Below are positions 48,101 through 59,755 of a stretch of 64,000 nucleotides of DNA, in pieces. The notes under the pieces were generated by a model. That model ran no database searches. It was not told the origin of the DNA and saw only the letters and a program-made list of their open reading frames with translations. The DNA is from Botryotinia globosa (taxonomy: Eukaryota > Ascomycota > Leotiomycetes > Helotiales > Sclerotiniaceae): contig RCSZ01000016.1 in NCBI GenBank assembly GCA_014898425.1, positions 992,001 through 1,056,000 on the forward strand. Reading direction: 5' to 3'. Position 1 is the first letter of the stretch; every line of letters starts with the position of its first letter. Both the position numbers and the translations under genes were made by a program.

Positions 48101-49656
48101 TTAATGTTGGTTATCCGCGCAAGACCAAGCACCGTGAGAAGTAGCAGTGTCCAATTTCATGGAATAACCGCTAGCGTATAAACCCGCAAAACACATAATG
48201 CACGCTAAAATAATCAAGACAATATTAACGAAACTCAAGAAGATTTGCTTGGAGCCTCGCATGCATGATCCCCAGTTGATATAAAACCAGCAGATACCAG
48301 GGAGACCGTAAGAAAACCAAGACGCGAAAAGAGCAGAAATGAAACCGAGGAGATCGGAGAAGACGGGAATGGATTCGGCAATAATCCACGCGACAGTCCA
48401 TGTTCCGAAAGCGAGAGCGACCCAAGTTCCGGTGGCGATCAATCCTCGACTGTTCAAGTGTTTGGTTCCGGAGAAAAGTCGAATGTAAATATATTTAACA
48501 GTGACGTGAGCGAAGATAACTCCTGCAATAACAATGGTTGGTAAAGCAATTCCCCATGCAATCTTGCGAACAAGAGGACTGTTGCTGTTCAGAGCTGGAC
48601 TTGCGACATCTTCACCAGCATATCTGTAAATGACGAGAGCAGCGACGAAGTAAAGACTGATATCGACAGTTTGAAGAAGGACGAGAGATTTTGGGAAGTC
48701 CTTTGGATCGCGGAGTTCAGCAATGAAGCTGACCCAGGCAACGTGACCACCGTATGCGAAAACGACGTTGGAGATACTGTTGAAAGCGATTGGGAAAGAT
48801 GGGCTGTAGGTTCCCTTCATGTCTGCAGCGTCGGCTTTTGGCGAAACACCCAAGGCGATCATGGTGAGGACGACGGCGGAAAGAATACTGGTGAATGCTA
48901 TCACAATTGTTAGCGCGTTCGGTAACAACGGGCTTGGCAAAACTTACAAACAATGGACAAGAACGAGACATTTTTGAGAGTTCTGTTCAAGGAGAGGAAA
49001 CTGAAAACAGCCAATCCAACAACACCCCAGATAATGGTACAAGTTGCATGGTTCGTGAGAACATTCATGGCAATGGTGAAAGTCAAAAGATGCGATGCCA
49101 TGCAGAATATGCAGTAAATGACGTAAGCAGCACCGAAGATCTCTCTTCCCCAGGTTCCCATCAAGATTCCACCAATGTCTACATAAGTTGTAACCTAAGA
49201 AATTGGTTAGAAACTGGAAATATTTAAAGACCACTCCTAGAACCTAACATACCTGAGGATATCGCATTTTGAATTGCCACAAGATGTACCCAGAATATGT
49301 AGTGAAAACACCGAGAGCGAGAATGGAGATGAGACCACCAATGAGACCAACCTTGGCCAAAACAGCTGGTAGAGAAAGGATACCAAGTGAGATATTTTCA
49401 GCAATCATAACGATTGCTCCTTGCCACCAAGTCATGGTTTTGTCTGATGATACTGTCAGCTGATTCTTTCGCCAATCAAGGAGTAAAAAAGCTTACATTG
49501 AACCTCTGCGCCTTCCTCATTTCCAAAAGCATCGAGTACCTCTGCTACCTTCATATCGGAGGACTGATCGTCCGCCCTGATGTTACCACGAACATTGTTG
49601 GCGGCTGTGATATCGTCTTTGGTAGCTTTATTCGAAGTTGCCTTTTCGGGATCCAT
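48101..49656 (-). CDS. neutral amino-acid permease (Mtr-type, Aa_trans/AAAP family)
   Basis: Exons 49656-49497, 49443-49253, 49194-48948 and 48897-48101 (introns 53, 58 and 50 nt) give 464 aa, close to Neurospora Mtr length. After a hydrophilic N-terminus come YKTMTWWQGAIVMIAENISLGILSLPAVL (TM1 with the family's unwound-helix motif), then about eleven helices. Conserved segments include VSFIAELRDPKDFPKSL and AWIIAESIPVFSDLLGFISALFASWFSYGLPG. The transporter imports neutral aliphatic and aromatic amino acids by proton symport at the plasma membrane. The start at 49656 (MDPEKATSNK, AAACATGG context) is preferred; an in-frame ATG at 49824 would add 56 residues. Confidence 0.93.
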
Positions 49657-52151
49657 GTTTGCAAATTTTTGTCTTTGGTCTTCTCTCAACAGTTGAGAGA
49701 CCTTGCTGTCGATTTCGGATGCTAATGACGGACGTTGGAACAAGAATAAAGGATTGAAGCTATCAGTTGAGGAAGGAGTAGCTGAGTATTGAAAGAGAGT
49801 TGAAAGAGAGTTGAAAGATGGCAAAATAACATTAAGATGCGGACACCAGACGAAAATATGTAGGGTTTCTGGACGGGGCTAGACACGCTCGACACCGAGA
49901 TAAGCCAAAGATCGACAATCAATTTCTATTGAATTCAAGTAAGTTCAATGAGGGGAACGTCAGTGCGAATGGCAAGACCATGTTGGAAGGTGGTTCCTAA
50001 GACGTAAGTAAAATTCTTTTATATGGAGGTTCATCAGTGACAGTGGACCATTTGTTCCTTTGTGACTCCACCAAAAAGTAACTATTATGTTTTGGCGAGG
50101 CGACGTGAACAACGGTCTCCATGAAATCGCCATAATTTGATAGTGTTTCAGTGTGATCTCGGCATTGATCATGTACGTTTTGACTAATTCAGGGTATTGA
50201 ATCTGGGGTAGTGCGTGGTATTGCATGCCAAACCTTGAGGATATGAATCTTGCCAACACCGTGAGTTTGATTGGACTTGATCACTGATGCAAGTAATCGA
50301 CACGATGTCCCAAAGTCACCACGTTTGACTTCTCTCTTCTCCAACATCAAATTCTGGAGTAAATTGATGCTAGAAATTCGAGTGAATTGAAATTTTCTAG
50401 CTTGTACCTGACTGAGTCCGCCTTACGTTGCAGATCATGCGAGTCAGTAGCTTTATTCGACAACTCCCGCAGCCTCTTCGGGCCGCCTCTAGACGAAAGT
50501 AACCTCAAATGGTTGAAGGTGTATTTTCCATCCATTCAGCGTCGTGTATCCACTCCTTTCCTTCCAGTTCATTGAGGCGGAAGTAAGAATAAAATACCAA
50601 GCACGCACTGTATTCGTACTCCGTAGATAAGAAAACCGAGACGAAATCCGGAATTGGTAACCCGATGGGATCATCTATCTTTGAGACATACCTAAGCAAT
50701 GAGCATATCTCTCTGTGGGGTAGAGCAGATGAAAATGGTCTCATATTTTCCCAACCCCTCGCTGCCTTGACGCGATATCCGCAGTTGCTCGAGTGGCTCG
50801 AGTGATTGTTATCCCCCCCTCATTCTGGGGAATCATCGGAATCGAAGTCGATGCGTGATGAAGGGGGGAAGAGAACCATTGAGGTAAAGCGTGTGTGTTT
50901 CCTTCCGGGATCATAGCGTGAAAGAAAGCTCCATATAGATTATACTTTGTGCTTAATTCCGCAGTATAGATATTCGTTGTGGTATTCGTGCAGCTAGAAA
51001 GTATATATGTAACTCTGATATCATAAAAACCAGGTTAATCCTTTTGTAGTTTACTATCTGATAGTAATATACAAGATATTCATTTGAAGATGTGAGATTA
51101 GAAATGATACGACAACGCTAGAAGCCACGACGAAAAACTGAATAACATTCATGACCAATCATTGCCCTTTAAAATAACGTGACATAGTCTCGGTGCTCGG
51201 AAAAGGCTTATCTTAGCACCGATATGGACGTCGTTGATTACTAATACTGTAGATATACATACCTGAGGCTCTAACATATTCAGATCTCGGGTTGCAACGG
51301 CCTTGGTTATCTTTTCCTTTTCCTTTCATCTGCAGTTGAAACTTACTTACTTTCGTATTACGCCTAGATAGATAAGATTACAACTCAGAGTTCGAAGTAG
51401 CAAATCTTCAATTTACACAAAGATTGGTGGACGAAACTCGGAATAACCTTACTTTTCTTACCAGTTACCTTCAAGATTACCTTTCCATCTACGTAACGTA
51501 GTAGGTGATTGGACCTGGGTATCGATAAATCTCAAAAAACTTGGAACATCATCGCCCATCGATACTCCGGACTCCCGGAACAGATGATGACGACTGACGA
51601 GAATGACGAGAATGACAGGCTTGACAGGCTTGACAGGAATGACAAAATTGACAGGATTTGACTCAAAATACCGACAGACGGATTGACCGACACAAATGAT
51701 GTCAATTTGATTTATCGTGTTGTGTCGTGTTGTGTCGTGTTGTGTCGTGTTGTGTCGTGTCGTGTCATGTCGACGAGCTAATTGGATGGATTTTGCATTA
51801 AATCGCTCAATGTTTCTTTGCTGATTCCTGGGGGTTCAACTTCCATTGCAAAATCAAATAAATCATTGTGTCTTGGAAGTTGGGATTGTGAAGATCACAA
51901 AACTAGGGGTCTCCAGAAATTGGAACGATTCATAAGTTGTAGGGTTAATGCAAGCAGTTCTTCAATGCACTCACTGTAGATAAACACAATTGAAATAAGT
52001 TCACCGACAACCATGCACAAGATGATGGATGCATCAAAAAGTACAGTGGTGAAAATGAAAACGAAGCATTAGACGAAACCAGTATATCTGCAAGTGAAAG
52101 TGCTATTTGTGATTCCTTCAACAGATCAAACTGGAGTGTATATGATATACA
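49657..52151. other. long intergenic region with tandem repeats
   Basis: About 2.5 kb without a gene I can support. Minus-strand frames at 49960-50744 show no family. Imperfect GACAGGCTTGACAGGAATGA-type repeats occur at about 51592-51665, and TGTCG/TGTTG pentamers at 51717-51773. The part next to 49657 contains the permease leader. Confidence 0.5.
51717..51773. repeat. TGTCG/TGTTG pentamer array
   Basis: Alternating GTGTTGTGTC blocks (10-bp higher-order unit, about five copies) followed by pure GTGTC units. Confidence 0.9.
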
Positions 52152-54071
52152 TTACACAATCTTGTAATGTTTGAAGTCTCTCGTCTTGACACCTCTTGCG
52201 AACATCAGGTCCAATTCTTCATACGTCCTTCCTTTGGTTTCTGGAACTCTGAGCCAACACCAGATAAGACAAAATACCGAACAACCACCTATCTAATCAT
52301 CAGTCACTATACTCTTTTCGATATTTATTATCGTTGTGAATAATTACAACCAATATCTCCACCAATCGGTGTTTCCCTCTGTTGTGAAAATTGATAAAAT
52401 AAAATATTTGACTCACCGTAGAAAAATCCAATCTTTCCTCTCCAATTCGCTTGATCCGGATTAATCATATAAGGAATAGCAACTGTCATAACTATCCCAA
52501 CAAGTGCTTGCATTGCCGTAGCCACAGCAATAGTTTTCGAACGAACTTTGGTCGCTGATACCTCACAGAAAATCGTGTAGCAAACGGGGCCCACACTAAG
52601 ATCAAAGATACCATTCCAAACGATCATGAGCGTCGATTGTGCCCAGATGACACCTGGGCGATTCACATAGTTTGGTACACAATCCAGAATCCCAATAAGA
52701 AACATAATGGTTGTGAGTAACGCGAGTCCGACGTTGTAGATGCGTCGTCGACCGAATTTTGATATCAAGATCCATGACAAAAGGGTTCCTACGAAGCCAA
52801 CGGCTAGAAATCCGACGCTCATATCAAATGCTTTGGATCCAGCCAAACCGGCAACTACAACAGTGAGTTAGTAGATTATCCTTTAGTCCTTCATAGAGTA
52901 CCCCAGTAGCAAGAACGGATGTACTTTCTAGAAAAGATCTTGAATATTCTAAAGGAAGAATCAGAATACAACACCAGAGCAAAGAAGACTTACGTTGAAA
53001 GAAATAGGCCGCATAGCCCACCAAGTAAATCCCACTGAAAACCTGCGTCACAAAAACCGCAATTGCGATCTCCGTTCTCCTAATATTAGTCTTATTAAAA
53101 ACATCCCAATAAGTTGTTCCCGTCTCCATTTCCAACTCCAACCTATCCGTCTCAATCATCATCGCTAGAACCAGTTTATTATTAACTTCCTTCGATGACA
53201 GCCTATCCAGCGATTTCTCTGCTTCTTCAAGTCTATCATTCCTGACCAACCACCAAGGCGATTCGGGCGCGAAAGGAATACCAATCAAAATGATGAGGGG
53301 CCAGAGCCATTGAATTGCAAATGGAGCACTATATGCCCAATGATTATCGAGACGAGAGGTTCCAGCAATAACCCCATTTGCAATGAGTTGACCCATCACG
53401 AAACAAAGATTGACATATGAAGTTAGATGGCCCCGAAGTGCTATGGGACATACCTCCGATGCGTAGGTTGGGGCAATGGTAGTATATGTGCCTAGGATGA
53501 GACCGCCGATAAGCTCACCCACGAGAAGAACAGGGAGAGACCGCGCGAAGAACTGCACGAAGATAAATGCTGCAGTACCGGATACACATGCCATATATGT
53601 CTACCAATACCAAGTTAGCTTCGAGCGCACATCAAATCCTTCGCGGTTGTCATGATTTTGAAAACCCACCCATTTCCTTCCGTACCACTCCATCGGATAC
53701 CCAATAAGTAACGCTCCCACCACCTGTCCAATCGGATTTCCCATTCCCAACGCCGTCTGCCATTGCGCGCTCACGATATAATCTCCTTTGTATTTATATC
53801 CAAAATCCTTTTGGAAAGCAGGTGTCGCATATAAACTTCCCAGTAATTGGGGATCAAACGCCGTCATGATTATTCCGAGAGAGAAAAACGCAGACCAAGC
53901 TATCGCAGCGGGGTAGAGACGAAGCGCATCGCGAAAAGACATGGAATGCTCGATTTCCGTCGCAGTTTGCGCATCGAGGTGCGTTTGTTTGTTAGGGAGA
54001 TGCGGGGGGTCGATGGGGAGGGATACATCTTGGAGGTGTGGTTTTGTGGTCATGTCTTCTGATTTCCGCAT
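52152..54071 (-). CDS. MFS sugar (alpha-glucoside/maltose-like) transporter
   Basis: Exons 54071-53670, 53600-52994, 52854-52417 and 52288-52152 (introns 69, 139 and 128 nt) give 527 aa with phases matching. It has twelve predicted helices. Sugar-porter signatures include GALLIGYPMEWYGRKW (helix 2-3 loop, modified GR-GRK), LVGELIGGLILGTYTTIAPTYASEV, PESPWWLVRNDR, LISKFGRRRIYNVG, and the end PETKGRTYEELDLMFARGV. It should import a di- or monosaccharide with protons across the plasma membrane. The start at 54071 is the first ATG in frame; 54053 (MTTKPHLQ) is an alternative. The gene is divergent from a secreted alpha-galactosidase 1.3 kb away, which could supply its substrate; that link is inference. 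Confidence 0.92.
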
Positions 54072-55392
54072 CTTGATACCTGGATGGATGAGGAGGAGGA
54101 GATGAGAGACTTCAAGATCAAACTGGTATCCTTAGAATGTGAAACTGATCCCGAAAGATATTGTTGTCTAATGCGCAATATCCGATATCCAATACCCAAT
54201 ACCCAGTACCTAATATTCAATATTCGTAAATCGTCACCCACTGTGTATCCTCAAACACACCCGTTGGAATCATGCTATATCGTATGAAGAGCTTGAGGAA
54301 ACCCTTCATTAAATCTTAAATCCTTATCGCGCTTGCGAAAGCAGAAGAGATCAATGCATCCATAGATACTTGTTGATGATAAGCTGCAACTCACACTTCT
54401 GCAGATACGGGATGCGACGTTGTGATATGATATCAGATTACCAAAATGGGGATGGGTGCACCGTTCCCAAAGAGCCATAAGGTTAACTGGGAGTGAGTGC
54501 ATGTGGGGAAAACCCAATCAACCCCCGCGATCTTGGCACTCCCGGCAAACCGATAACTCTAGATAGAGTCATAGACATCACGGAAAGGACAACTGGATTA
54601 GGAAGGTAGATAGGCAAGTTGACGACGTTGGAACTTGGAATGGAATGGTAGTTCAAGTATTGAATTGGCCTTGTTTGAAGTCATGTGCCGAAGTCGGGCT
54701 AACCTTACATGCTTGCATTCAGTCTGAGTCAGCAGCACATCTTGACCACCGGTGGACGAATAGAATAAGGCGGGTATGTCTTCAGGACGTTTACTTATCA
54801 TCACCACCGCTTTCACATACATAGGTACCTAGGTAGTATATCTAAGAGCGGAGCTTGGTTCATATTGAACTTGTATGTATACATCAGAAGCTAAACTCAA
54901 TTCCCTCAAATATCTATTCAATGATACGTTACGAGCGGCCCACACGGTATGAAAACTTGACGTTACAATTTGTTTTTACTATTGATACAATCATACAACG
55001 ACTTGCAGTCGGTGATATTCTTGGTATCGATTTTTCTGCAGCCAAAATCCATGCGGATATTCAGCCGCAAGTGCAGAGTGCCAAAGTTGCATGTTTGGAG
55101 ACGGGACAGCTAGCCATTATATAGAGAGTGCTCTTGGCTGCTACTTTGATATGCTGTACGATGTGAGAAGGATTGCGGGGTCGATGTTTTAATTTGTAAA
55201 AAGCATTCGTGTTTGTCTTAGGTATGATCCGTACGAGCTGTATTCTTCTGCCTCTGCTTTGTATATGAGTAGTCTTGTATCGAGAGAGGTACATTAATAG
55301 AATGAATTCAAAGAGAGAGAGAGATTTCTTCATATAGTCCTGAAACAATTGTACTTGGATATCATTCAGAGTGAGAAGACAAAATAATTGCA
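54072..55392. other. divergent promoter region of sugar transporter and alpha-galactosidase
   Basis: About 1.3 kb. It contains a degenerate AATACCCAATA-type repeat (54176-54230) near the transporter start. No further gene supported. Confidence 0.5.
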
Positions 55393-56810
55393 ATGCATTT
55401 TCTCGCGAAACTCGCCATCCCATGGTTTCTACACACAGCATCTCTCATCCACGTTCACGCTCTAAGCACATCTTCATCTTTTCAAACCTCAACAACAACC
55501 TCCCCAACCGCCCAAGAATGCTCATCGGGTCCTGATCCCCCAGTTTCCCCACCCCTGAACAATAGTCTCGCCCTCACCCCTCCCATGGGCTGGAGCTCCT
55601 GGAATCAATTCGGTGATTTGATCGACGAAAACCTCATCAAGTCAACCATTGATGCCATGATATCCAACGGTCTAAAGGATGCTGGATTTATCTATGTGAA
55701 TTTAGATGATGGCTGGCAGCGATACAAGGGACCTAGATCCGCCCATCCCCTCGAAGCCGACCCCGTCAAATTTCCAAATGGAATTAAAGCTGTAGCCGAC
55801 TATGCGCATGAACGAGGATTCAAATTAGGTATCTATTCCGGTCCGGGTGATGAGACTTGTGCTGGGTATACGGGGAGTCTTGGACATGAGGAAGAAGATG
55901 CAGATATGTTTGCTAGTTGGGGGATTGACCATTTAAAATATGATAGGTAGGCTGTTTCCCCTTTCCAGTGCATCTTTGAAAATTCTCTAATGACCATAGT
56001 TGTTGTTCCCATGGAGATGCTCCCAGATCCGTGGTCCAAGAAATTGTATTGAAAATGTCCAAAGCGCTCTTGGCAACTGACCGTCCAATCGTCTACCACG
56101 CATGTCATTGCGGTTGGGCCGACATCTGGGAATGGGCCGCCGATGAAGGAGCAAATCAATGGCGCATTGGTCAAGATATTTCTGATGAGTTCAACTATCC
56201 TGGAAATCGGGAGAAATATTATTTCGACGTGTTAGATATGATTGATCGGGGGAATGATTTGGTGCAATATTCGGGTCCAGGCCATTGGAATGATTATGAT
56301 ATGTTAATCATTGGACTCAATGGGAATTCAACCCAACTTGTAGGGACAGGAGCGTCGAATATTGAGTATCGGACGCATTTCAGTATGTGGGCGATGGTAG
56401 CTTCTCCTCTACTCATTGGATCCGACGTGAGGTCTTTGGACACTTATGAACTTCAAACTCTCACCAATCAAGAGGTTATTGAGATAAATCAAGACCCGCT
56501 TGGTATATCAGCCCAAACAGTGGGTGTAGGCTACGAAGCTGATGGATATCTTCAAGTTTATGCTAAAGAATTGGCGGATGGGAGCTACGCTATCGCATTA
56601 CTCAATCGTGGAACTTTCACGGCGGAAATGAGTTTTAGCCCTCGCCGGGATATTCTTATGACTTGGGATCACTATCGAATTCGCGATCTGTGGAAACATA
56701 AAGAGGGTCTTTATGATGTTCCATATACTGTGGAGGTAATGCCTCATGAAGCTAAGATTTTGAGAGTCTGGGGGGTGCAGAAAAATGCTTCTATGTGCTT
56801 TTTCCAGTAA
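55393..56810 (+). CDS. secreted alpha-galactosidase, glycoside hydrolase family 27
   Basis: Exons 55393-55946 and 56000-56810 (53-nt intron, CTCTAAT branch) give 454 aa. An N-terminal signal peptide is followed by a Ser/Thr/Pro-rich linker (about 25-60). The TIM barrel starts LALTPPMGWSSWNQFGDLIDE. Catalytic residues can be placed: nucleophile Asp184 in HLKYDS and acid/base Asp283 in GHWNDYDML. Other conserved blocks are VNLDDGWQ, LGIYSGPGDETC and MWAMVASPLLIGSD. The enzyme releases alpha-linked galactose from melibiose, raffinose or galactomannan outside the cell. Two positions differ from the usual family pattern: GWSSWN for GWNSWN, and NDYD for NDPD. The C-terminal beta domain ends ILRVWGV. 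Confidence 0.93.
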
Positions 56811-57178
56811 GATATCAGAGGTAAGATCTGGGCATATGATCTTAGAATGGAGCTGTTAATAGATATCTATAACCATCATTTAATTTAAGACCGCAAAATA
56901 ATAAAGAAGTCTCGTTCATTGTGACGAAATACGTATGTGCCGTTTGGACAGATGTAATCGATCTATTAAATTAGCTGTCTGAGTCACTGTTGAGGAAAAA
57001 GTGGAAATTATTCGGAAGAACAAAAATTCAATGAAAGAGACATTGTTGGAGACGGCGAGGTTGAGCAAAACGAATTCCGATACCATTATTTACAGCGTTT
57101 GATACTTTCCTCGCTGCCACTAGACCCAGTGAACATTAAGACGCCATCCATAAGGCCTCTTAAAATTATATATTGGAA
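56811..57178. other. short convergent intergenic region
   Basis: 370 bp between the alpha-galactosidase stop and the GNA1 stop; no feature seen. Confidence 0.5.
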
Positions 57179-57861
57179 TCAAACTCCATTCAATGCAGCC
57201 TCAGATTCAGGATCATGGTAGTGATGCATTTCAAACCCTCTTCCTTCATAACCACACTTTTCGTAGAAGGGTACCTTTTTAACACCACAGTCAAGTATAC
57301 TCTGTGATATGATCAGCAACTGATGCATTTCAACGATTGGATATGGAATACAATAAACTCACCTTATAACAACCTCTTTCGGAAGCAATGTGATCCAAGG
57401 CCTTAATAAGTTTTGTTCCAAACTGCTGTCCCTGATGACCCGCCGAGATACACACATCTTCCACATGACCTTGTAGTCCCAAATTCCCAAGACTTCGCCA
57501 ATAATACATTAGCCCTTCCGCTCCTTTCATTCCTTTCACAAGATAAAAACACTTACAATTTCATTTCCACAACCAGTGTCCCAGTCCCCATGATAAACTC
57601 GCCATCACCCTCACCCCCCTTCTCCTTCACAATCACCAACACATAATAAGTACCCTCACACTTCTTCATCGCATCGAATCTCTCTTCCCATTGTTCTTCG
57701 GTAATAGGTCCTACATATGCTAAATCTCGAAGAACACCTAGATATCCACGATGAAAATCCGAGCGTTGGAGTGCACGGAATTTATAGCCATCCGGGAGAG
57801 TATTTTGACATTCTTCAGAGATCAAGTCGTCTGAAAAGAGTGATATTTCGGAGGAGGTCAT
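57179..57861 (-). CDS. GNA1: glucosamine-6-phosphate N-acetyltransferase
   Basis: Exons 57861-57557, 57492-57363 and 57301-57179 (introns 64 and 61 nt) give 185 aa. It is a single GNAT domain: LPDGYKFRALQRSDF at the start, GTGTLVVEMKF on the central strand, GHVEDVCISAGHQGQQFGTKLI carrying the acetyl-CoA loop (Q-x-x-G-x-G/F form), and RGCYKSILDC plus FYEKCGYEGRGFEM at the end. These match fungal Gna1, which acetylates glucosamine-6-phosphate on the way to UDP-GlcNAc for chitin and glycoproteins. A short tail HHYHDPESEAALNGV extends past the usual end. The ATG at 57861 (MTSSEIS) is preferred over an in-frame upstream one. Confidence 0.93.
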
Positions 57862-58339
57862 GATGAATGGAAATATGCGTATCAAAAAGCAGTAAGAAGT
57901 TGAATATGCGACGAATGGAAGTTATTGAAATTTCAGAGATAGGTGAATGAAATAATATAAATGGGGTGTATGGAAGTCACGAGAAACAAATCTACGTGGC
58001 AGATCACGTGATGTTATACTGAATAGATTACTGGGTATAATATACTGTAGATGAATTCTCGGATTTGTTTAATGCGATACGAGTCCCTCTTTTGAAGGTA
58101 GGTAGTATTTGCTTGTATTTCTCGGCGGTATTCATCTGGCGGTTATTGATATACTGCAATAGAGATAACTAAGTCCAAACAGTAAAATTCGTAGTGATTT
58201 CCTGACAGTGATTGATTGGTCGGTGCGTCGGATGCAACGTATGTTTTGAGGCTTCTCAAAAGTGGGAAATCATATACAGACTCGGGACTGATAGTTATTT
58301 GTGACACTATCATTTCCTGGTTACATCGTGATCTTCAAG
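57862..58339. other. divergent promoter of GNA1 and the terpene cyclase relic
   Basis: 480 bp of AT-rich DNA; no distinct motif recognised. Confidence 0.5.
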
Positions 58340-59142
58340 ATGACTTCCAAGATCCATCTTCCTCTCAATACCATTGATTCCATCAATCAACCTCCACTGT
58401 TTTACCTCCAAATCCAAGATACTCTCATACTTTCGACGGGGCTCTTTTGGACCATTACATATATTCTATATATTCGACAAGCCTATCGAGATGAATCTTA
58501 TGGAATGCCTATTATTGCACTGTAAGCACACTCACCCCATATATCGCTCCAACTAACAGAATATCATAGCTGTGCAAACATAGGATGGGAGATAGTCTAT
58601 GGCTTCCGCCTTCCATTCACCCTGACTCAAATCCTAGTCTTTGTTCCCTGGCTCATTATAGATGCCTTTCTTGTGTATACTACAATGAAATTTGGACCGA
58701 ACCAGTGGAATCATGCTCCCATGAGGTGTTGGAATGATGGTGGTTCTGCATTGGGCATTTGCGGAGACTCACGGCGACGATATGGATGCAATGTTTTGGT
58801 CGGCGTTTGCTCTTCAGATGTTTCTTGGAATTTCCTCGGTTGCGCAGTTGATGGAGAGAGGTCATACAAGTGGTCATTCTATTGAGATTTGGGGAGTCGT
58901 GTGATTGATGATTTGGCATTCTTTTTGTACTAATCAGGACAAATAGGTTTTGTCGTTTCATTGGTTCAGCATCTGCAATCTTGACGTATTGCTGGAGATA
59001 TTTCCACTATCCGAAGGACTACACGGTGGTAGGTACACCTTTAACAACATTTCTTTTTGTGGCGGCTGAATTGGCCGATTTGTATTATCCTATCGTGTTC
59101 AAACACCTGCGAAAAAGAAATGATAAAAGCAAGGTGTTGTGA
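58340..59142 (+). pseudogene. PaxB-type membrane terpene cyclase, frame broken
   Basis: Exon 1 (58340-58521) and exon 2 from 58570 (48-nt intron) encode helices with TYILYIRQAYRDESYGMPII, ALCANIGWEIVYGF and QWNHAPM. These are hallmarks of the small integral-membrane cyclases that fold epoxidised prenyl chains in indole-diterpene and meroterpenoid pathways. At about 58722-58735 the protein continues only in another frame (MMVVLHWAFAETHGDD, FALQMFLGISSVAQLMERG). The break region is also shorter than in relatives by roughly nine residues. A last segment after a possible intron (about 58889-58950) reads CRFIGSASAILTYCWRYFHY and ELADLYYPIVFKHL, stop at 59140-59142. It is probably inactive unless the break is a sequencing error. 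No prenyltransferase or synthase gene neighbours it in the window. Confidence 0.78.
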
Positions 59143-59755
59143 AATGGGTGCAGTAGGATGCGTTAGCCGGGGACTATGATTCTCAGCGGAAGTGCTTTTG
59201 ATTGGCTGAACGTCGCGGCAACATATAGATAGTCGCGCAAAAGACTTTCTGATTTGCTATATCGTTCACGATTGGTAATCTTGATATGGCGATGACATTC
59301 ATTGATAAATGGAGTATATATAACTTATATAAATAGGTTCACGCTCGAGCGATTGATAAATGATAAATCCGTGCCCCGCGAAGTTCTCTCACCAGTCTGA
59401 GAGTAGTTAGTAATGATTTACTATAAGAAGTACACGTCAATCCTCAATTCATTCTGATAAATGTGATAAATATAAGTTCTCGAGGTCAAAAGTCTTAAGA
59501 GAATTCATCTCGAGAATCATCCAAGGGACGTTCAAGAGCTTATTAGAATATCAGGTATTACTACTCTCCTTGAACTCTACACTTTTATATTGAATATCAA
59601 ATGAAGCTAGCTTATTTATTACTCAATCGACAATCAGTCCACATTGACCCACAGACCCGGATCTCCATAGCTAACAGACCTTCAGACATTCAAAGCTCAA
59701 CCTCAACCTCAACCTTATCCATCCCATTGTCAATCCATTTCCGAATACCTTCAAA
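59143..59755. other. intergenic, nothing recognised
   Basis: AT-rich promoter region of the flavoprotein gene; a pyrimidine-rich stretch with CTCAAC repeats lies just before the start (59690-59720). Confidence 0.5.

Noticed and set aside
49960..50744. Minus-strand frames upstream of the amino-acid permease
   Set aside because: Short, overlapping, no domain; likely chance.
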